The notes under the pieces: model-generated
What the model was told of the DNA's origin: nothing
Databases searched by the model: none
What the model saw: the letters and a program-made list of their open reading frames with translations, nothing else
Assembly: GCF_004795035.1 (NCBI RefSeq)
Contig: NZ_SSBK01000021.1
Location: 1 to 64,000 of the forward strand
Origin: Streptomyces sp. A0958
GTDB lineage: Bacteria; Actinomycetota; Actinomycetes; Streptomycetales; Streptomycetaceae
Reading direction: 5' to 3'
DNA: 64,000 bases
Part shown: in pieces, positions 8,393 to 16,359 of the stretch
Position numbering within the stretch: position 1 is the first letter of the stretch
Layout of the letters: every line of letters starts with the position of its first letter
Program-made: the position numbers and the translations under genes

Positions 8393-9055
8393 TTGGACGC
8401 AACCGTCACCGCCACGCCCTTCTCGACGCTGATCCGCGCCGCGTCGCACGAGCAGCACACCGAGGCGGAGACCTCGACCTTCATGAGCGATCTGCTCGGC
8501 GGGCGCCTCGGCGTGGACGCGTACACGCGCTACACCGAGCAGCTGTGGTTCGTGTACCGCGCCCTGGAGGACGGCGCCCAGGCCCTGGCCGCGGACCCGG
8601 TCGCCGGGCCGTTCATACAGCCCGAGCTGATGCGCACCGCCGAGCTGGAGCGCGACCTCGCCCATCTGCGGGGCGCGGACTGGCGCGAGGGCCTGGAGCC
8701 GCTTCCGGCCACCGCCGCGTACGCCGCACGGGTCGCCGAGTGCGCCCGTACCTGGCCCGCCGGGTACATCGCGCACCACTACACGCGGTACCTGGGCGAC
8801 CTGTCGGGCGGTCAGATCATCCGTGACAAGGCGGAGAAGACCTGGGGCTTCGCGCGCAAGGGCGACGGGGTGCGGTTCTACGTCTTCGAGGAGATCGGCA
8901 ACCCCGCCTCCTTCAAGCGGGGTTACCGGGAGCTGCTGGACGCGGTGAACGCCGACGACCTGGAGAAGCAGCGGATCGTGGACGAGTGCAAGCGCGCCTT
9001 CGCGCTGAACACGGCCGTGTTCCGGGAGCTGGGCGAGGTGTTCCGGGCCGCCTGA
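8393..9055 (+). CDS. hmuO: heme oxygenase (biliverdin-producing)
   Basis: This 220-residue cytoplasmic enzyme opens heme to biliverdin, CO and Fe2+. The proximal-ligand region ASHEQHTEAE (H22 the likely axial ligand) and the distal-helix motif YLGDLSGGQ are intact. The length is normal. The start is a TTG at 8393, chosen because CGGAGG lies 6 bp upstream and because starting at the next Met (residue 31) would delete the proximal histidine. An iron box about 105 bp upstream predicts iron-repressed expression. It opens the iron/heme island and can release iron from heme imported by HmuTUV. Confidence 0.93.
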   Translation: MDATVTATPFSTLIRAASHEQHTEAETSTFMSDLLGGRLGVDAYTRYTEQLWFVYRALEDGAQALAADPVAGPFIQPELMRTAELERDLAHLRGADWREGLEPLPATAAYAARVAECARTWPAGYIAHHYTRYLGDLSGGQIIRDKAEKTWGFARKGDGVRFYVFEEIGNPASFKRGYRELLDAVNADDLEKQRIVDECKRAFALNTAVFRELGEVFRAA

Positions 9056-9065
9056 CGAGCCACCG

Positions 9066-9095
9066 GGGCCTGTCCGGCGGATCTTCGCGGGCCCG
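9066..9095 (+). repeat. intergenic repeat, copy 1
   Basis: A 30-bp stretch beginning GGGCCTGTCC and ending in GGGCCCG is nearly repeated at 20655-20684 (about 27 of 30 positions). Each copy carries GATCTTCG in the middle and GGGCC/GGCCC ends that can pair. It lies just after the heme oxygenase stop. Confidence 0.7.
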
Positions 9096-9106
9096 GCTGA
9101 CAGACC

Positions 9107-9790
9107 CTAACCGTGGTGGGCCAGGAGGACCCTGCCGCCGATCTCGACCGTGCCGTCCGGCGCGGGTGCCGTGAGGATCTGGGAGCCGCGGCCCTGTGTG
9201 ATGTTGAGCGCGCGACCCAGTTGGGCGCTCAGCAACAGGGCCGCGGCTCCCGTCGCCTCGTCCTCCGCGATGTTGTCGTCCCTGCGCGGGAACGCCCGCG
9301 CCCGGACCCGGCCCGCCGCCTCGTCCTCCCAGGCCCACGCGTAGAGCCAGCCCTCGCCGAGCGGCGGGGCCGGGAGCGCGTCGACCTCGGCGGCCGAGGC
9401 GTACCGCTGGAGGGTGCGCGGGGGCGCCCACTCGGGGCGGGCGGCGATCCAGCTGAACTCGCCGTCCTGGCGGGCGAACACGTCGCCCACCTCCAGCTCC
9501 AGGACCTCCAGGTCGAGCAGCCAGGCGGCGCCGACCACGGGGTGTCCGGCGAACGGCAGCCGGAGGCCCGGGGTGTAGATGTCGAGCTGTCCGCGCTCGG
9601 GGTCGTCGACGAACACGGTCTCGCTGAAGCCGAGTCGGCGCGCGAGTTCCTGCCGGGCGGGCCGGCCGGGGTGACGGCGCCCGTCGCGTACGACCCCGAG
9701 GGCGTTGCCGTGCCGGCCGTCGGGGCCGCAGAACACGCGCAGGACGTCGATGCCGGCGGGTACGTCGTAGTCGTTCACGTGCGCATTCAA
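9107..9790 (-). CDS. PhzF family isomerase (first paralogue)
   Basis: This protein of about 227 residues has PhzF family landmarks: GRHGNALGVV, the catalytic-glutamate segment GFSETVFVDDP, the PFAGHPVVGAA block and a C-terminal EDEATGAAA. PhzF proteins are diaminopimelate-epimerase-like isomerases; PhzF itself acts in phenazine synthesis, but most homologues have unknown substrates. No ATG fits the beginning: TTG at 9790 or GTG at 9778 are the options. A second paralogue lies at 29.6 kb. No other phenazine gene is present. Confidence 0.85.
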   Translation of the reverse strand: MNAHVNDYDVPAGIDVLRVFCGPDGRHGNALGVVRDGRRHPGRPARQELARRLGFSETVFVDDPERGQLDIYTPGLRLPFAGHPVVGAAWLLDLEVLELEVGDVFARQDGEFSWIAARPEWAPPRTLQRYASAAEVDALPAPPLGEGWLYAWAWEDEAAGRVRARAFPRRDDNIAEDEATGAAALLLSAQLGRALNITQGRGSQILTAPAPDGTVEIGGRVLLAHHG

Positions 9791-9862
9791 GCATCACCGC
9801 CCGGGTACCCGCCCCACGAGAGGGCCGGTACCCGGGCGGTGGTGTCACCAGGTGCCGAGGTG

Positions 9863-11425
9863 TCAGGCGGTACGGCGGCGGCGGGCGACGACAACCGCAC
9901 CGGCGCCGGCGGCCACGACCAGGCCCGAGGCGGCGAACAGCGAGCCCACCGGGATGTCGGAGCCGGTGGAGGCCAGGGCGCCCGAGCCGCCGACCGTACC
10001 GGCGCCGCCGACGCTGCCCGAACCGCCCACGCTGCCGCCGGTGGACGAGCCGCCGGTCGTGGACGAGCCGCCCGTGGTGGAGCCGGACGGGAGGGTGGCG
10101 TCCTTGTCCAGGGAGACCGCGACGGTCAGCGCGTCCAGCCGCTCGCCCGGGTCGTACATCGAGCCGAACGCCTTGGTGGCGCCGTCGGCGGTGAGGGTCG
10201 CCGGGACGCCGGTCAGGGTCACCACACCGTCCTTCGCGGCGAGCTTGCCCGCGGGCAGCTTCAGATCGGCGATGGCCAGAGCGGTGTAGCGGGACACCTT
10301 CTTGGACTGCCGGTCCTTGGCGGAGACGTCGGCGACGAGCTGGGCCCTGGTGCCGTCCGCCCGGATCGCCAGGTTGGTCAGCGACAGGTCGAGGGTGTAG
10401 GCGCCGTCCTCCTTGTGGCCGAGGAAGCGGACCTTGCCGCCGAACTCGGCCTTCAGAGCCTGCCCGGCGGCGTCGAAGCTGCCGGTGGCGTCGGAGAAGC
10501 GATAGCCGCCGGCGGTCGCGGTCGCGCCGCCCGTCGTCTCGATCTTCCCCTGGGCGATGGAGCCCGTGACGTACGAGCGGAAGGACGCCTTGACGCCCCA
10601 GTCCAGGGTGCCGTCGACGATCGGGCCGGACTCGACGGCCGGCTTGTCGGTGGCGGTCGCCGTGGCCGTCGGGCTGGGCTTCGTCGTCGGCTGCGTGGGC
10701 TCGGTGGGGGGCGCAGGTTCCGTGGGCTCCTCGGTCGGCGTCGCCGGGTCCGTGGGCTCCTCGGTCGGCGTCGCCGGGTCCGTGGGCTCCTCGGTCGGGG
10801 TGGGGGCCGCCGTCACGGTGAGCGTGGCCGGGTCGAGCGTCTCCCCTTCCTTGTACTGGCCGTTGAGGGCGTCGGAGCCGGCCTTGGTCAGCTTCGCGGG
10901 GATGTCCTTGAAGACCATCGCGCCGCCCGCGCCCTCGCCAGGCTTCACCGCCGAGAGGTCGAGGTCGGCGACGGCCACGTCGTTCTGCGTGCCCTGCGGA
11001 GTGGACACGTCGGCGGTGATCGCGCCGCCCTTGCCGGCCGTGGAGATCTTGACGTCCGAGAGCGTGATGTCCAGGACACCGCCGTGCGCGAAGAAGTTGA
11101 CCCCGCCCTCGAAGGCGGTGTCGGTGCCGTGCGTGGGGGTGTCGTACGTGCCCTTGCCGTTGACGAAGGTGAAGACACCGTTGCCGTCGGCCTGGGTGGC
11201 GCCGTCCTTCACCGTGATCTTGCCGACGGCGCCGATGTACTTGCGGAAGGACTCCTTGAAGCCCCAGTCCAGCCTGCCGTCCTTCAGCTCGATCGTCGGC
11301 GCGGCGGCGGTGGCGTTGCGCGCGGAGCGGTCGGCCGCGAGGGCCGGGAGCGCCAGGGTGGCGCCGAGTGCGGCGGCGGTGGCGACGGCTGCGGCGAGGG
11401 TTATGGGGCGGCGGGTGGCTGCCAT
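9863..11425 (-). CDS. htaA: HtaA-domain heme-binding surface protein with LAxTG sortase signal
   Basis: This 520-residue exported protein has a signal peptide (1 to about 30), then HtaA domain one (about 45-205; GRLDWGFKESFRKYI). A low-complexity linker of PTEEPTDPAT repeats follows, then HtaA domain two (about 265-435; GTLDWGVKASFRSYV). A Ser/Gly-rich stalk leads to LASTGS, a transmembrane helix and RRRR. HtaA domains capture heme in corynebacteria. The LAxTG form fits the class E sortases of high-GC actinobacteria, so covalent wall anchoring is likely. It probably passes heme to the second HtaA protein and to HmuT. Confidence 0.92.
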   Translation of the reverse strand: MAATRRPITLAAAVATAAALGATLALPALAADRSARNATAAAPTIELKDGRLDWGFKESFRKYIGAVGKITVKDGATQADGNGVFTFVNGKGTYDTPTHGTDTAFEGGVNFFAHGGVLDITLSDVKISTAGKGGAITADVSTPQGTQNDVAVADLDLSAVKPGEGAGGAMVFKDIPAKLTKAGSDALNGQYKEGETLDPATLTVTAAPTPTEEPTDPATPTEEPTDPATPTEEPTEPAPPTEPTQPTTKPSPTATATATDKPAVESGPIVDGTLDWGVKASFRSYVTGSIAQGKIETTGGATATAGGYRFSDATGSFDAAGQALKAEFGGKVRFLGHKEDGAYTLDLSLTNLAIRADGTRAQLVADVSAKDRQSKKVSRYTALAIADLKLPAGKLAAKDGVVTLTGVPATLTADGATKAFGSMYDPGERLDALTVAVSLDKDATLPSGSTTGGSSTTGGSSTGGSVGGSGSVGGAGTVGGSGALASTGSDIPVGSLFAASGLVVAAGAGAVVVARRRRTA

Positions 11426-11470
11426 GATCGGTGGTCTCCTCAGGGGATGTGCGAAATCACGGGGGGAGTG

Positions 11471-11588
11471 ATGGGAACGGGGGTGATGGGGACGGGGGTG
11501 GTGCGGAGGGGGGTGGTGCGGAGGGGGGTGGTGCGGAGGGGGGTGGTGCGGAGGGGGGTGGTGCGGAGGGGGTGGTGCGGAGGGGGTG
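11471..11588. repeat. 15-bp tandem repeat between the two HtaA genes
   Basis: TGGTGCGG recurs at 11499, 11514, 11529, 11544, 11559 and 11573, giving a 15-bp unit with one 14-bp copy at the end, preceded by degenerate copies. It fills the gap between two same-strand genes. In the transcript it would be a C-rich, weakly structured tract. Copy number is likely to vary between strains (inferred). Confidence 0.95.
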
Positions 11589-11594
11589 AGGGGG

Positions 11595-13013
11595 TCAGGA
11601 AGAGGCGTCCGGCTTCGCGCGGTTGCGGCGTACGAGCATCAGCACGGCGACCGCCGCCGCGGCGAGCACTCCGGCGCCGCCGAGGGTCAGGTACAGACCG
11701 GTCCGCGAGTCGTCGTCCGCCTCGGCCGCGGTGGGGACCGCGGCGGTCTTCGTCGCCGGGCTGCTGGACGGTTCCGGCGTGGCGGTGGCGTCGCTGCCCA
11801 GGTCGGGCAGGGCGGGCAGCTTCGCCTTCGCGTCGGTGGCCACGGCGAGCGAGACCGGGTCCATCGCGGTGCCCGCCTTGTAGAGGGTGCCGAAGGCCTT
11901 GGCGCCGTCGGCGGTCAGCGTGGCAGGGGCCTCGGTGAGGACCGCGAGGCCGTCCTTCGGCGCGAAGTCCTTGGCGGTGAAGGTGACGAGCGGAACGGCC
12001 TTGGTGGTCGCGCCGTCGCTCAGGACGTCGGCGCGGAGCGTGCCCTTGCCCGCCTTCAGGGCCACCGCGAACCGGGACAGCTTCAGATCGAGGCCGTCGG
12101 CCGCGGTGAAGCGGACGCTGCCAGCGAAGGTGGCCGCCAGGCTCTGCTTCTCGGGGTCGTACGTGCCCTGCCCCTTCGGGAAGCGGAAGAGCGCGCCGCC
12201 GTCCTGGGCGCCGTCGGCCAGGGTCCACTCGCCCTTGCCGATCGACCCGGTGACGTACTCGCGGAAGGTACGGCGCACGCCCCAGTCGACGGCGCCGTCC
12301 TCGAACGGGCCGGTCGCGGTCCTCTTCTTCGGCGCGGCGCTCCTGCCGGGCGTGGCCGAGGACTTCGACGGGCTGGGCTTCGCGGCCGGGCCCATGGTGT
12401 CCACGGAGAGGCTGATCGGGTCCAGCGGCGTACCGGCCGTGTAGTAGCCGGCGAAGGACTTGGCGCCCTGTGCCGTCAGCGTGGCCGGGATGTTGGTGAG
12501 GGCGATGGGGGTGGAACCGCCCCGCATGTCGATCCCGGACAGGCCGAGCGTGGCCAGCGGGACCTGGGCGGCGGAGGTGACGCGTCCGCTCCCCCGTTCC
12601 CTGCTGACCATGTCCGCGTACAGGGTGCCGCTGCCGCCCTGGATGCGGACGGTGGGGCGGCTGATGGTGAGGTCGAGTTCGTAGGAGCCGTCGGACTTCT
12701 TGTGCCCGGTGAAGTGGACACCGCCCGAGAAGCCGGCCCGGAACGTGCCGCTCGCCGGATCGTAGGAGCCGGTCGCGGAGTGGAAGCGGAACTGGCTGGC
12801 GCCGACTGTGGCGGCGCCGCCGGTCAGCCCCCAACTCCCCTGGGCGATCGGGCCCGTGACGTAGCTCTGGAACGAGGACTTGATGCCCCAGTCCAGCCGT
12901 CCGCCCTGCACCGTGCGGCTCGCCGCTTGCGCGGCGGTCGCCGGGAGCAGAGCGCCAAGCAGGACCGCGAGAAGCGCGACGGCGAGGGCGCGGGCAGGTC
13001 TGAACGGTGGCAT
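11595..13013 (-). CDS. htaA: HtaA-domain membrane-anchored heme-binding protein
   Basis: This 472-residue exported protein has a signal peptide (1 to about 30), HtaA domain one (about 36-205; GRLDWGIKSSFQSYV) and a Pro/Ser/Lys linker. HtaA domain two follows (about 240-400; GAVDWGVRRTFREYV), then a disordered stalk, one transmembrane helix and a basic tail. Unlike its neighbour it has no LPxTG/LAxTG motif, so it should be held by the membrane helix. The ATG at 13013 has a GGAGGGG ribosome-binding site. A strong iron box lies about 30 bp upstream. It is divergent from hmuT and presumably hands heme to it. Confidence 0.92.
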   Translation of the reverse strand: MPPFRPARALAVALLAVLLGALLPATAAQAASRTVQGGRLDWGIKSSFQSYVTGPIAQGSWGLTGGAATVGASQFRFHSATGSYDPASGTFRAGFSGGVHFTGHKKSDGSYELDLTISRPTVRIQGGSGTLYADMVSRERGSGRVTSAAQVPLATLGLSGIDMRGGSTPIALTNIPATLTAQGAKSFAGYYTAGTPLDPISLSVDTMGPAAKPSPSKSSATPGRSAAPKKRTATGPFEDGAVDWGVRRTFREYVTGSIGKGEWTLADGAQDGGALFRFPKGQGTYDPEKQSLAATFAGSVRFTAADGLDLKLSRFAVALKAGKGTLRADVLSDGATTKAVPLVTFTAKDFAPKDGLAVLTEAPATLTADGAKAFGTLYKAGTAMDPVSLAVATDAKAKLPALPDLGSDATATPEPSSSPATKTAAVPTAAEADDDSRTGLYLTLGGAGVLAAAAVAVLMLVRRNRAKPDASS

Positions 13014-13037
13014 GGGGCCCCTCCGAGGTCTGGAAAC

Positions 13038-13056
13038 ACAGGTAAGGCTAACCTAA
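13038..13056. promoter_or_regulatory. iron box between htaA and hmuT
   Basis: Read on the minus strand, TTAGGTTAGCCTTACCT matches the DtxR/IdeR/DmdR consensus TTAGGTTAGCCTAACCTAA at 16 of 17 positions. It lies in the 146-bp divergent region, so one site can repress both the HtaA genes and hmuTUV under iron-replete conditions. It is the best of the three boxes in the window. Confidence 0.88.
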
Positions 13057-13159
13057 GATATGTGCATCCTGTGTCGGTACCCCCCTTCCGTCACATTCTT
13101 CGCAGACCTCACCAACTGCTCGCCGTAGTACGAGCCGCACAACGACAGGACGGTGCCCC

Positions 13160-14239
13160 GTGCGCTTCTCGCAGGACTTCGCCCCGCCGGGCCGCAGCGC
13201 CCGGCGGACCGGGCGCGGGCGCACCGGCGTCCTGGCCACCGCCCTCGCCCTGGCCTCGGCCCTGCTCCTGTCCGGCTGCGGCGGTACGGGGTCGCCCTCG
13301 GCGAAGTCCGAGGGAACCGGGGCCTCGTCGGCGGCGGACGCCGACCGGATAGAACCGCTGGCCGGCACGGCCGCCCCCAAGCTCCCGGTGACCGTCACGT
13401 CGGCGGACGGCAAGCGGACCACCGTCACATCGGCGGACCGGATCGTGCCGCTGACCGGCAGCCTGAGCGAGATCGTGTTCACGCTGGGGCTCGGCAAGCA
13501 GGTCGTGGCCCGCGACATCACCGCCGCCTTCGAACAGGCCGCGAAGCTTCCCGTGGTGACCCGGGCTCACGACGTGTCGGCCGAGAGCGTCCTGTCGCTG
13601 AAGCCCACCGTGGTCCTCGCGGACACCACGACCGGCCCGGCCGAGGCGATCGGCCAGATCCGCGACGCCGGCGTTCCGCTGGTGGTCGTCGAACCCGCCA
13701 AGGAACTCGCCGACGTGGGCCGCCGGATCGACACCGTGGCCGCGGCGCTCGGCGTGCCGCAGTCCGGCGAGACCCTGAAGAAGCGCACCCAGGACCGTAT
13801 CGACGCCGTGCGCGAGACCGTGCCCGCACCGGCCGACGGGGCCGAGAAGCCGCGCGTCGCCTTCCTCTACCTGCGGGGCTCCGCGTCCGTCTATCTGCTG
13901 GGCGGCCGGGATTCCGGGGCGAGTTCGCTGCTGGAGGCGGCGGGCGCGGTCGACGCGGGCAAGGAGTCCGGTTTGAAGAAGGACTTCACCGCCATCACCA
14001 GCGAGGCCCTGGCCAAGGCCGCCCCCGACGCGATCCTCGTCATGACGAAGGGCCTCGACTCGGTCGGCGGCATCGACGGCCTGGTGAAGATCCCGGGCGT
14101 CGCCGAGACCCCGGCCGGGATGGACCGGCGGATCGTCTCCGTCGACGACGGGGTGCTGTTGAACTACGGCCCGCGCACCGACCGCGTACTGAACGAACTG
14201 GTCGCCCAGCTCTACCCGGAGAGCGGGTCGGGCAAGTGA
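13160..14239 (+). CDS. hmuT: heme ABC transporter substrate-binding lipoprotein
   Basis: This 359-residue protein has a basic N-terminus, a hydrophobic stretch and the lipobox LLLSGC with the lipidated Cys at residue 40. The mature part is a class III periplasmic-binding fold typical of heme and siderophore receptors: RIVPLTGSLSEIVFTLGLG, then SAESVLSLKPTVVLAD. The start is GTG at 13160. Its stop overlaps the next gene's start as GTGA. It should accept heme from the HtaA proteins and deliver it to the permease. A siderophore substrate cannot be excluded, but the HtaA and heme oxygenase neighbours favour heme. Confidence 0.9.
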   Translation: MRFSQDFAPPGRSARRTGRGRTGVLATALALASALLLSGCGGTGSPSAKSEGTGASSAADADRIEPLAGTAAPKLPVTVTSADGKRTTVTSADRIVPLTGSLSEIVFTLGLGKQVVARDITAAFEQAAKLPVVTRAHDVSAESVLSLKPTVVLADTTTGPAEAIGQIRDAGVPLVVVEPAKELADVGRRIDTVAAALGVPQSGETLKKRTQDRIDAVRETVPAPADGAEKPRVAFLYLRGSASVYLLGGRDSGASSLLEAAGAVDAGKESGLKKDFTAITSEALAKAAPDAILVMTKGLDSVGGIDGLVKIPGVAETPAGMDRRIVSVDDGVLLNYGPRTDRVLNELVAQLYPESGSGK

Positions 14240-15333
14240 CCACCTCCAGCGAAGCACCCGCCAAGGCTGCCGGGGCGGAACCGGTCCCCGCCCCGCCCCG
14301 CGCCCGGCGCTCCACCGCCGTCACCCTCACCGCCGGACTGCTCGCCGCGCTGGTCCTGGGCTGCCTGCTGTCCGCCGGGCTCGGCGCGTACAACATCCCG
14401 CTCGGTGACGTCCTCGCCTCCGTCCAGCACCGGATGGGGCTCGGCGGGCACGCCCTGGACCGGGTCGGCGAGAGCGTCCTGTGGAACGTACGGCTGCCGA
14501 GGGTCGTCCTCGCGCTGCTGGTCGGCGCCTCGCTCGGCTGCGCGGGCGCCCTGATGCAGGGCGTGTTCGGCAATCCGCTCGCCGAACCCGGCGTCATCGG
14601 GATCTCCGCGGGCGCGGCGGTCGGCGCGGTCGCCTCGATCGCGCTGGGGCTCAGCTTCTTCGGCAACTGGACCATCACCGTCTGCGCGTTCGCCGCCGGC
14701 CTGCTGACCGTGCTCCTGGTGTACACGCTGTCGCGGTCGGGCGGCCGGACCGAGGTGGTGACGCTGATCCTCACCGGGATCGCCGTCAACGCCTTCGCGG
14801 GCGCGCTGATCGGACTGTTCGTCTTCTTCGCCGACAACGCCCAGGTCACCCAGATCACCTTCTGGCAGCTCGGCTCGCTGGCCCAGGCCACCTGGCCCAA
14901 GGTGCTGGCCGTCCTGCCCTGCGCCGCCCTGGGGTTGCTGATCGCCCCGTTCTACGCGCGCAAGCTGGACCTGCTCGCGCTCGGTGAGCGGCCCGCCCGG
15001 CACCTCGGCGTCGATGTGGAACGGCTGCGGCTCGTGCTGGTGCTCGTCGTGGCGCTGCTGACGGCGGCCGCGGTGGCGGTCGCCGGGATCATCTCGTTCG
15101 TCGGGCTCCTGGTGCCGCATCTGCTGCGCATGGCGAACGGGCCCGGTCACCGCTTCCTCGTCCCCGGCAGCGCGCTCGGCGGAGCCCTCGTCCTGGTCGC
15201 GGGCGACCTCGCGGCCCGTACCGTCGCCGACCCGGCGGAGCTGCCGCTCGGTGTGCTGACGGCACTCTTCGGCAGCCCGTTCTTCTTCTGGCTGCTGCGC
15301 AGAACCCGTCGCAAGCAAGGTGGTTGGGCATGA
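14236..15333 (+). CDS. hmuU: heme ABC transporter permease (FecCD family)
   Basis: This 365-residue protein has about ten membrane spans and FecCD-family landmarks: RLPRVVLALLVGASLGCAGA, then GNPLAEPGVIGISAGA, and near the end SFVGLLVPHLLRM followed by PAELPLGVLTALFGSPFF. It starts with GTG at 14236, overlapping the hmuT stop, so the two are translationally coupled. The gene's own stop overlaps the start of hmuV. It forms the membrane channel, as a dimer, for heme delivered by HmuT. Confidence 0.93.
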   Translation: MTTSSEAPAKAAGAEPVPAPPRARRSTAVTLTAGLLAALVLGCLLSAGLGAYNIPLGDVLASVQHRMGLGGHALDRVGESVLWNVRLPRVVLALLVGASLGCAGALMQGVFGNPLAEPGVIGISAGAAVGAVASIALGLSFFGNWTITVCAFAAGLLTVLLVYTLSRSGGRTEVVTLILTGIAVNAFAGALIGLFVFFADNAQVTQITFWQLGSLAQATWPKVLAVLPCAALGLLIAPFYARKLDLLALGERPARHLGVDVERLRLVLVLVVALLTAAAVAVAGIISFVGLLVPHLLRMANGPGHRFLVPGSALGGALVLVAGDLAARTVADPAELPLGVLTALFGSPFFFWLLRRTRRKQGGWA

Positions 15334-16169
15334 AGACGCTGCGGACCCTCTTCGCCCCGCACAGCCGGCAGCTGCCCGTGCGGGTACCTGCCGGTGACCC
15401 GGTCGCCGAGGTGAGCGGGCTGCGGGTGCGGCTCGGCGGGCGGCAGGTGCTGGAGTCGATCGACCTGACCGCGCACGCGGGCGAGGTGGTGGCGCTCGTC
15501 GGCCCGAACGGGGCCGGGAAGTCCACCCTGCTGGCCGCCCTCGCCGCCGACCTGCCGGCCGAGAGCGGTGCCGTACGCATCGACGGGCGGCCGGTCACCG
15601 ACTGGTCCGCCCCCGAACTCGCCCTGCGCCGCGCCGTCCTGCCGCAGACCGCGGCCCTCGCCTTCCCGTTCCCGGTGGAGGACGTCGTACGGATGGGGCG
15701 CGCGCCCTGGGCGGGTACGGGCCGGGCGGACGAGGACGATCCGGCGGTCGCCGCCGCGATGGCGGCCACCGAGGTCACCGAGTTCGCCGGACGCCCCTTC
15801 TCCGCCCTGTCCGGGGGTGAGCGGGCCCGGGTCGCGCTGGCCCGGGTGCTGGCGCAGCGGGCCCCGCTGCTGCTGCTGGACGAGCCGACCGCCGCGCTGG
15901 ACCTGCGCCACCAGGAGCTGGTGCTGCGGATCTGCCGGGAGCGGGCCGCCGCCGGGGACGCGGTCGTCGTCGTCCTGCACGATCTGGGGCTCGCCGCCGC
16001 GTACGCGGACCGGGCGGCCGTACTGCACGAGGGGCGGATCGCGGTGGCGGGGCCGCCGGCCGAGGTGTTCTCCAGTGAGCTGCTCGGCAAGGTGTACCGG
16101 CAGCCGGTCGAGGTGTTCCCGCACCCGCGGACCGGGGTGCCGCTCGTCGTGCCGGACCGCACCGCTTGA
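15330..16169 (+). CDS. hmuV: heme ABC transporter ATP-binding protein
   Basis: This 279-residue ATPase has Walker A GPNGAGKST at 58-66, signature LSGGERARVALA from about 160, Walker B LLLLDEPTAALD near 178-189 and a switch histidine in VVVLHDLG. The ATG at 15330 overlaps the hmuU stop (ATGA). The first 25 residues precede the ATPase core and are typical of HmuV. With HmuT and HmuU it completes the importer. Confidence 0.93.
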   Translation: MKTLRTLFAPHSRQLPVRVPAGDPVAEVSGLRVRLGGRQVLESIDLTAHAGEVVALVGPNGAGKSTLLAALAADLPAESGAVRIDGRPVTDWSAPELALRRAVLPQTAALAFPFPVEDVVRMGRAPWAGTGRADEDDPAVAAAMAATEVTEFAGRPFSALSGGERARVALARVLAQRAPLLLLDEPTAALDLRHQELVLRICRERAAAGDAVVVVLHDLGLAAAYADRAAVLHEGRIAVAGPPAEVFSSELLGKVYRQPVEVFPHPRTGVPLVVPDRTA

Positions 16170-16286
16170 CCTGGGCATTACCAGTGCGGGGTTCGTCCAT
16201 GGGTCGGCCGTGATCGCACCGTTCCCGGGCCCGCGCGGTGAGAGCTGAATCACTGCGCGGGCGGGTATCGGGCAGGTAAGCCTCGG

Positions 16287-16305
16287 TTAAGTTAGGTCCG
16301 CCTCA
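16287..16305 (+). promoter_or_regulatory. iron box upstream of efeO
   Basis: TTAAGTTAGGTCCGCCTCA matches the iron-box form TTAGGTTAGGCTCACCTAA at 14 of 19 positions and is 54 bp before the efeO start. A second partial copy in the other orientation is at 16274-16290. DmdR/IdeR-type repression is inferred. Confidence 0.65.
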
Positions 16306-16359
16306 CTCACCTTTGTCCGACCCTTCCCGCCTTCTCCTTCATCCTCATGTGGAGCCCGT

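Noticed and set aside
9107..9790. Phenazine biosynthesis cluster
   Set aside because: Two PhzF-fold proteins occur, but no other phz gene; PhzF homologues are widespread outside phenazine pathways.
11471..11588. Possible CRISPR or iteron origin
   Set aside because: The 15-bp units have no spacers and no replication gene is present.
9113..11938. Very long plus-strand open frame opposite the PhzF and htaA genes
   Set aside because: It is antisense to genes with clear domains, its composition is Gly/Arg/Val-rich, and it runs through the 15-bp repeat; high GC keeps such frames open.
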